A stretch of DNA of 64,000 nt. Origin: an uncultured Oscillospiraceae bacterium (GTDB lineage: Bacteria > Bacillota > Clostridia > Oscillospirales > Ruminococcaceae). A program made the position numbers and the translations under genes. A model generated the notes under the pieces. It was given only the letters and a program-made list of their open reading frames with translations, was not told the DNA's origin and ran no database searches. Within the stretch, counting starts at the first letter, position 1; each line of letters starts with the position of its first letter. Below, in pieces: positions 59,718 through 64,000 of this stretch. The DNA lies in the NCBI GenBank assembly GCA_934513685.1, contig CAKSWY010000004.1, positions 45,860-109,859 on the forward strand. The letters are read 5' to 3'.

Positions 59718-60403
59718 CGGCGTTCCTCCGGCGGCAGCCGCCGCACCAGCGTAAATTCATCGGTGTCGTCCCCCAAAAGCAGCAGCACCTGGGGGAGCGG
59801 CACCGTTTCTTTTTGCAGGCACGCCGTGACCCATTCCGGCGTTTTGCCGAACCAGGCCAGTGCATCCGGGCAAAGCTGGCCGTCCAGCACGAACGGAAGC
59901 CGAGTGGGCGCTTCCCGCGGCCGGTTCAGGCCCACATCCTCCCGCAAGAGCGTCTCTTTGCCCGGCTGTTTTACCAGATTCAGGGTGCCGTCGGTCTCCA
60001 CCAGGGCATATGCCACATCGGTGGGGTCAAACACGTCCTTGCCGCGCAGGGCTTCCAGCAGGTCGGCGGCAGTGAGGCGCAATGCCCGCAGGGCGTTCTG
60101 GTCGATCACGCCGTTCCGGATGACCGGAACCGGACGGCCGCTGAGCAGCTGGGCCAGCTTGGGGTGGTGCAGCGCCAGCCCGGAAGAGAGAACCTCCAGC
60201 ACGGCGATGAGAAACACCGGGGTGAGGCTGGCCGCCAGCGGAAGCTCCGGCTGCTCAATGGAGATGGACGCCAGATTGGACAGAAGAATGGTGGAGACCA
60301 GCTCGGAGGGCTGAAGTTCGCCCAGCTGGCGTTTGCCCATCAGGCGCATGGCGAGAATCAGGGCCAGATACACAACCAGGGTGCGCAGAGTGAGAGTCAA
60401 CAC
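59714..60403 (-). CDS. DUF421/YetF family membrane protein
   Basis: A protein of 229 residues. Three N-terminal helices (VVYLALILAMRLMGKRQLGE) with ELQPSELVSTILLSNLASIS as family hallmark, then a soluble alpha+beta domain (PVPVIRNGVIDQNALRALRL, DVFDPTDVAYALVETDGTLN). The start is GTG at 60403 with GGGGG upstream; frames further up do not look coding. Family members include the spore inner-membrane 2Duf proteins. Divergent from gerKA, co-transcribed with the DUF4363 gene. Confidence 0.85.
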   Translation of the reverse strand: MLTLTLRTLVVYLALILAMRLMGKRQLGELQPSELVSTILLSNLASISIEQPELPLAASLTPVFLIAVLEVLSSGLALHHPKLAQLLSGRPVPVIRNGVIDQNALRALRLTAADLLEALRGKDVFDPTDVAYALVETDGTLNLVKQPGKETLLREDVGLNRPREAPTRLPFVLDGQLCPDALAWFGKTPEWVTACLQKETVPLPQVLLLLGDDTDEFTLVRRLPPEERR

Positions 60404-60461
60404 GATGGAGACCCCCTTTCCGGGAAATTTACGGCAAGCTGTTTTGAAAACCACAACAAAA

Positions 60462-60490
60462 GAATGAATCGAAGCGTTGAAGGCCATACT
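60462..60490 (+). promoter_or_regulatory. Possible sigma-G (forespore) promoter of gerKA
   Basis: GAATG (60462-60466), 18-base spacer, CATACT (60485-60490). It fits the sigma-G pattern GHATR/CATNNT except the final base. No good sigma-A promoter is seen in this gap. Confidence 0.5.
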
Positions 60491-60512
60491 GCTGCAGTGA
60501 GGTGATGACGCA

Positions 60513-61973
60513 ATGCCGACCCCGCTGTATGCCGACCTGGAACAAAACCGGAAGGCACTGAACAAGATGTTTGGCCAGAGTACGGATTTTTATGCCAAAC
60601 CCATTCGGATACGCGGCGTGCCCTGCCTGGTGTGTATGTTTGACGGGCTTTCCAGCACGGAGAAGCTCTGGGTGATCCTGCTGGACCGGGTAAGCCGTGC
60701 AGCCTTGCCTGCCCGGGATGGGGCGTCGCTGTTTGAGTGGATGATGGAAGAGACGGACCTGCCCCTTGAGCCGGACCCGGCCGAGGATTTTGAGACGATT
60801 TCCGCCAAGCTCACCGGCGGGTTGGCAGTGCTTCTGGTGGAGGGCTGTACCCGGGCGCTGCTGCTGTCCAACCAGAGTATGCAGGGCCGCTCGGTGGCGG
60901 AGCCAAGCGGAGAAGGGGACATCCGCGGCTCGCGGGAGGGCTTCTGCGACCTGCTGCGGGTGAACGTGAGCCTGCTTCGCCGATTGGACCGGGCGGAGGG
61001 GCTGGTCATCGAGTTGTTCCAGCTGGACACGCATACCCGAACGGAGGCCGCCCTGTGCTATGACCGGGACCTGGCCCCGCCGGAACTGGTGGCCGAGGCC
61101 CGCCGCAGACTGAAGGCCAGCCGTCTGCCGCTGGTGCTGGATTCCAGCTATCTGGCCCCGGACTTGCAGCGGGGGCAGGGGTGCTTTTTCAGCCAGGTGG
61201 GCTACACCGAACGGAGCGCCACGGCCTGCGCCAAGCTGTGCGAAGGAAAGGTGGTCGTGCTGGTGAACGGAAGCCCCTTTGCGCTGATCCTGCCCTATTT
61301 TTTCTGCGAGCACTTCCAAAGCCTGGACGACTACGCCCAGAAAGCCTATTTTGCCAGTTTTGTGCGGGGGCTGAAGTATCTGGCCTTCTGGCTGGCGGCG
61401 CTGCTGCCGGGGCTGTATGTATGTGTGGCAAAGTTTATGCCGGAGGTATTCCCCCGGCAGCTGCTGGTGCGCATTGCGGCGGCGGAAAGCGCCACGCCGT
61501 GGCCGTTGTTTCTGGAAATGGTGCTGGTCATTCTGCTTCTGGAGATCGTGCGGGAGGCCGGGCTGCGGCTGCCCAAACCCATCGGGCACTCGGTCAGCCT
61601 GGTGTCTGCCCTGATCATTGGCGATGCGGCCGTTGGGGCGGGCATCCTCAGTACGCCCGTGGTAATTGTGGCGGCCCTGACCTCGTTGGCTGTGTTCGTG
61701 CTGCCCTCGATGTATGAACCGCTGACCATTCTGCGCATTTTGTTCGTTCTGGCGGCCGGGCTGTGCGGCCCGCTGGGGGTGGCGGCGCTGCTGGTGTGGA
61801 TGCTCACCTCCATTTGCGGCGCGGAGAGCTTTGGGTTGCCTCACGCCGCGCCGTTTTCGCCCTGGCAGCGCGGGGCCGTGCGGGACGGTCTGATGCGCTG
61901 GCCATGGCCGGTTCTGGTGGACCATCCCTTTACCGTGCGGGCCGTGAAGAGAGGGGGCGGTCACCATCGCTGA
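60513..61973 (+). CDS. gerKA: Spore germination protein, GerA/GerKA family
   Basis: A-subunit of a nutrient germinant receptor in the spore inner membrane, 486 residues. The soluble N-terminal half has two lobes (to about 285) and the membrane half has five or six helices. LDRAEGLVIELFQLDTHTRTE and ATACAKLCEGKVVVLVNGSP, with LPKPIGHSVSLVSALIIGDA, are family signatures. GAGGTGAT is upstream of the ATG. First gene of a gerKA-gerKB-gerKC operon; it overlaps the likely start of gerKB. Confidence 0.94.
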   Translation: MPTPLYADLEQNRKALNKMFGQSTDFYAKPIRIRGVPCLVCMFDGLSSTEKLWVILLDRVSRAALPARDGASLFEWMMEETDLPLEPDPAEDFETISAKLTGGLAVLLVEGCTRALLLSNQSMQGRSVAEPSGEGDIRGSREGFCDLLRVNVSLLRRLDRAEGLVIELFQLDTHTRTEAALCYDRDLAPPELVAEARRRLKASRLPLVLDSSYLAPDLQRGQGCFFSQVGYTERSATACAKLCEGKVVVLVNGSPFALILPYFFCEHFQSLDDYAQKAYFASFVRGLKYLAFWLAALLPGLYVCVAKFMPEVFPRQLLVRIAAAESATPWPLFLEMVLVILLLEIVREAGLRLPKPIGHSVSLVSALIIGDAAVGAGILSTPVVIVAALTSLAVFVLPSMYEPLTILRILFVLAAGLCGPLGVAALLVWMLTSICGAESFGLPHAAPFSPWQRGAVRDGLMRWPWPVLVDHPFTVRAVKRGGGHHR

Positions 61974-62946
61974 AGCACGTTGGACGGCCGATTCCCTCTG
62001 GCCGGCGCTGCTGGCGGCCTCGTTGGCTGAGGTGTTTCTGGCTGAAACAAGGGCGGCGCCCCTGCGCCAGCAGTTGTGGCTTCAGGCGACCGGGCTGGGA
62101 GTGCTCTGGCTGCTGCTGCGGGCCGCGGCCTGCCCCTCGCCCAAACCGGGAACCCGGTTGGAGCGTGCCCTTCTGGCGGCGGGGCTGTGCCTGGCACTGG
62201 GGCAGGCGATTTACAAGGGCTGGCGGTTTTACGGCGATGCAATGGGCAGCGCGCTGCTCTACGGGGTGTTTGCGGGGCTGGCGGCGCTGATCGCCTTCTA
62301 TGGGGCAATGGTTCGCCCGCGGGCCGTGGCGCGCACGGCACCGATGATCCTGCTTGGCGGGGGGCTGGCGCTGGCGGCCCTCACGGCGGCACTGTGGAAC
62401 CGGGCGGACCTGCGCCGCCTGCTGGAGGACCCGGCGCTGACTGCGGAAGGCTGGCAGGATGGCCTTTGGCAGACGCTTGCACTGCTGCCGGAAATGCCGC
62501 TGCTTGCCTGGCTGGGCCGGGACGCAGAGCAGCAGCGGCGGGACGTGAACCGGTATATTCTGGGGCTGGGGGCGGCCCGCTGGTGGATCTTGCTGCTTCA
62601 GGGGCTTGTTCTGGGAAGCGGGCAGCTTGACCGGCCGCTGCACCGGCTTTCCACATTGGGGCAGCTTTCGGTGTTCACCCGGCTGGACGGCCTGTTTGTG
62701 CTGGTGTGGCTGATGCTGTTTTACGGCCGGTGCCTGCTGTATGGCAGCTGTCTGGCCCGGTTGGCGCGGAGCGGTGCCGGGCGGGCTGTGTGCGCCGGAA
62801 TTGTGAGCGCCACAGCCGTGGGGCTTTATCTGGGCGTGGGTCGGCAGTGGCTGCCGACGGCCGGGCAATGCCTGCTTTGGGCGTGCCTTGTGTGGATGCT
62901 GGCAAAGCGGCGGCCCGGTGCAAAGGGGGAACGGGATGAAGCGTAA
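61966..62946 (+). CDS. gerKB: Spore germination permease-like B subunit (GerAB/GerKB family), start codon uncertain
   Basis: About 326 residues and ten helices if read from 61966. The block VFTRLDGLFVLVWLMLFYGR is the typical GerAB C-terminal signature, and LLPEMPLLAWLGRDAEQQRR matches the mid-protein loop. No ATG or GTG exists between the last in-frame stop (61945) and the first canonical start, TTG at 62023, and that TTG falls inside transmembrane helix 1. An ATC at 61966, with GAGGGGG upstream and overlapping the gerKA end, would include the complete helix. I therefore place the start there, with modest certainty. The product is probably an amino-acid-polyamine-type germinant-binding subunit. 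Confidence 0.75.
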   Translation: MAEARWTADSLWPALLAASLAEVFLAETRAAPLRQQLWLQATGLGVLWLLLRAAACPSPKPGTRLERALLAAGLCLALGQAIYKGWRFYGDAMGSALLYGVFAGLAALIAFYGAMVRPRAVARTAPMILLGGGLALAALTAALWNRADLRRLLEDPALTAEGWQDGLWQTLALLPEMPLLAWLGRDAEQQRRDVNRYILGLGAARWWILLLQGLVLGSGQLDRPLHRLSTLGQLSVFTRLDGLFVLVWLMLFYGRCLLYGSCLARLARSGAGRAVCAGIVSATAVGLYLGVGRQWLPTAGQCLLWACLVWMLAKRRPGAKGERDEA

Positions 62947-63871
62947 ATGCAAGTGGCTGGCGGCCGTGTTGCCCGTGGTGCTTTTGTGCGGCTGCGGCGG
63001 GCGGCAGGGTGATCTGCTTTTGGCGCAGGCCATTTATCAGGAGCAGGAAGCGCAGACGGTGCAGCTTAGGATTCTGTGTCTGGAAAGCGAGCCTTCGGCC
63101 AATGCGGAGGATGCACAGCCGAAGCCGGTGCTGCTGGCCGGGGAAGGAGTAACCCTGGAAGAAGCCTGGCAGGCCGCGCAGCAGCAGACAGGGGGGCAGG
63201 TGTTTTTGGGGCAATGCCGGGTTTGGATGCTGGGGCCGGGGCAGGCGCAGCGGCTGAATTCGGAGGATGCAGAGTTCTGGATGCAGCAGGACCCGGGCTG
63301 TGGCAGCATGAATCTGTGGCTGGTGGACCTGAGCCCGCAGGCGTTGGAGGAACCGAAACAGCCGGCGGCGCTGGCCGATGCGGTGAAGAACGTGCAGGAG
63401 GACAGCCCCGCCTATCTGGCCGCCGGGCAGGAGCTGCTTTTGCTGCCGCAGGTGAATCTGAGCGCCGCCGCAGTGCAGGTGGAGGCAGAAGTGCTGTACC
63501 GGGCCGGAGAGCCGGTTCTGCGCTGGACTGATGCGGAACGCGCCTTGGCCTTGTGGATGCAGGGCAAGGGCCAAACGCTGACGTTCCGGCAGGAGGGCGG
63601 CAGCTTTTCCGTGAAGCAGCCGATATGCACCATCGCGGCTGAGGGAGGCGAACTTGTATTCCAATTGGAGGGGCGGCTGGAAGGGCAGAAAAAAACATCG
63701 GTGCTCACGCTGGCCCAGGCAGAGCAGTGGCTTCAAACCATGGCGGAAGGGGTGCTGGCGCAGACACAGGCCGCCGGGGCCGACTGGTTTTGCGTTCAGG
63801 GGCAGCTGCGCCAGAGAACGGGAAACGAAAAAGGCCGCACCCGGGTTCAGGTGCGGCTAGTGGCAGATTAA
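62936..63871 (+). CDS. gerKC: Spore germination lipoprotein C subunit (GerAC/GerKC family), divergent
   Basis: A protein of 311 residues. Signal and lipobox VVLLCGCG are clear. The body is shorter than typical GerAC proteins (about 370-400) and the first domain is divergent, but GQVFLGQCRVWMLGPGQAQR and LNLSAAAVQV-like strands follow the GerAC pattern, and it closes a gerKA-gerKB-gerKC order. The ATG at 62936 overlaps gerKB by 11 bases; GGGGG is upstream. It would be anchored to the outer face of the spore inner membrane. Confidence 0.8.
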   Translation: MKRKCKWLAAVLPVVLLCGCGGRQGDLLLAQAIYQEQEAQTVQLRILCLESEPSANAEDAQPKPVLLAGEGVTLEEAWQAAQQQTGGQVFLGQCRVWMLGPGQAQRLNSEDAEFWMQQDPGCGSMNLWLVDLSPQALEEPKQPAALADAVKNVQEDSPAYLAAGQELLLLPQVNLSAAAVQVEAEVLYRAGEPVLRWTDAERALALWMQGKGQTLTFRQEGGSFSVKQPICTIAAEGGELVFQLEGRLEGQKKTSVLTLAQAEQWLQTMAEGVLAQTQAAGADWFCVQGQLRQRTGNEKGRTRVQVRLVAD

Positions 63872-63887
63872 GAATGGCAAAAAGAAA

Positions 63888-63922
63888 AATCCCTGATGCA
63901 CGGTGTGTGCATCAGGGATTCT
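63888..63922 (-). terminator. Terminator of tRNA-Thr, possibly also of gerKC
   Basis: A 14-bp perfect stem closes a five-base loop. The T run (TTTTTCTTTTT) is on the minus-strand side, so it primarily ends the tRNA transcript. Confidence 0.88.
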
Positions 63923-63927
63923 GCGCA

Positions 63928-64000
63928 TGGAGCTGTCAATGCGATTCGAACGCACGACCTCATCCTTACCAAGGATGTGCTCTACCGACTGAGCTATGAC
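63928..64000 (-). tRNA. tRNA-Thr(GGT), 5' end beyond the window
   Basis: 73 bases are visible, including encoded CCA. The anticodon stem CATCC / GGATG closes the loop TTGGTAA (anticodon GGT); T-loop TTCGAAT. The last three bases of the 5' acceptor strand fall outside. Confidence 0.94.

Overview
The window is a 64 kb chromosomal segment of high GC content, densely packed with short operons, from a Gram-positive, endospore-forming anaerobe. The best fit is an Oscillospiraceae/Ruminococcaceae-type member of the Clostridia. Supporting signs are the L-box, THI-box and glmS-ribozyme leaders, a fused SecDF, TIGR04086 next to YajC, a giant two-module acyl-CoA dehydratase activase, a GerK-type germinant receptor operon and strong sigma-A promoters (TTGACA-N17-TATAAT). 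I saw no phage, insertion sequence, CRISPR array or rRNA operon. The content is mostly core metabolism, with a few odd loci.

Layout. 1-6428 (+): the 3' part of pcrA, thyX-tmk (dTTP supply), a GNAT-like protein, mltG and a U32 peptidase-family protein. 6590-11257 (-): a lysine-pathway operon read asd, dapA, dapB, a CapA-like lipoprotein and a free-standing aspartokinase-type ACT protein. It sits behind a lysine riboswitch and terminator whose 3' arm carries a tandem duplication. 11799-16530 (+): queA-tgt (queuosine), yajC, a TIGR04086 membrane protein and a uracil/xanthine permease. 16886-27361 (+): an aminotransferase, secDF, a TIM-barrel protein, nrdR, thiD, a three-domain mannose-phosphate enzyme fusion, cobA and lysA. 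27490-28990 (-): thiC behind a TPP riboswitch. 29469-38650: a thioesterase, an ABM protein, an M18 aminopeptidase with pepT, gltS, yitT, a LysR gene broken by an in-frame stop and, divergent from it, a second pepT-like gene. 38822-49033: tRNA-Leu(GAG), rmuC, a polysaccharide deacetylase, a membrane protein, glmS with its ribozyme and a long leader, an AI-2E-type transporter, tRNA-Ala(GGC), an RluA-type pseudouridine synthase, radC and a frameshifted lipoprotein gene. 49539-54011 (+): a 1490-residue dehydratase-activase-like protein. 54213-58151 (+): a zinc-type uptake operon (Fur-family regulator, Cys/His membrane protein, znuA, znuC, znuB, lipoprotein). 58222-64000: tRNA-Leu(UAG), an MBL-fold hydrolase, a DUF4363-DUF421 pair divergent from gerKA-gerKB-gerKC, and the 3' part of tRNA-Thr(GGT).

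How genes cooperate. asd, dapA, dapB and the distant lysA supply diaminopimelate and lysine, and the riboswitch closes the feedback loop. thiC and thiD make the thiamine pyrimidine. thyX and tmk make dTDP, while nrdR controls dNTP supply. yajC and secDF serve the Sec translocon. The znu operon is probably autoregulated by its Fur-family protein through palindromes flanking the promoter. The gerK cluster has a plausible forespore (sigma-G) promoter, and its divergent DUF421 neighbour fits a spore inner-membrane role. No single locus is a clearly new defence or mobile system. The most interesting items are RNA-level (duplicated L-box arm, glmS leader with competing hairpins), a probable non-canonical start in gerKB, two broken genes and the giant activase.
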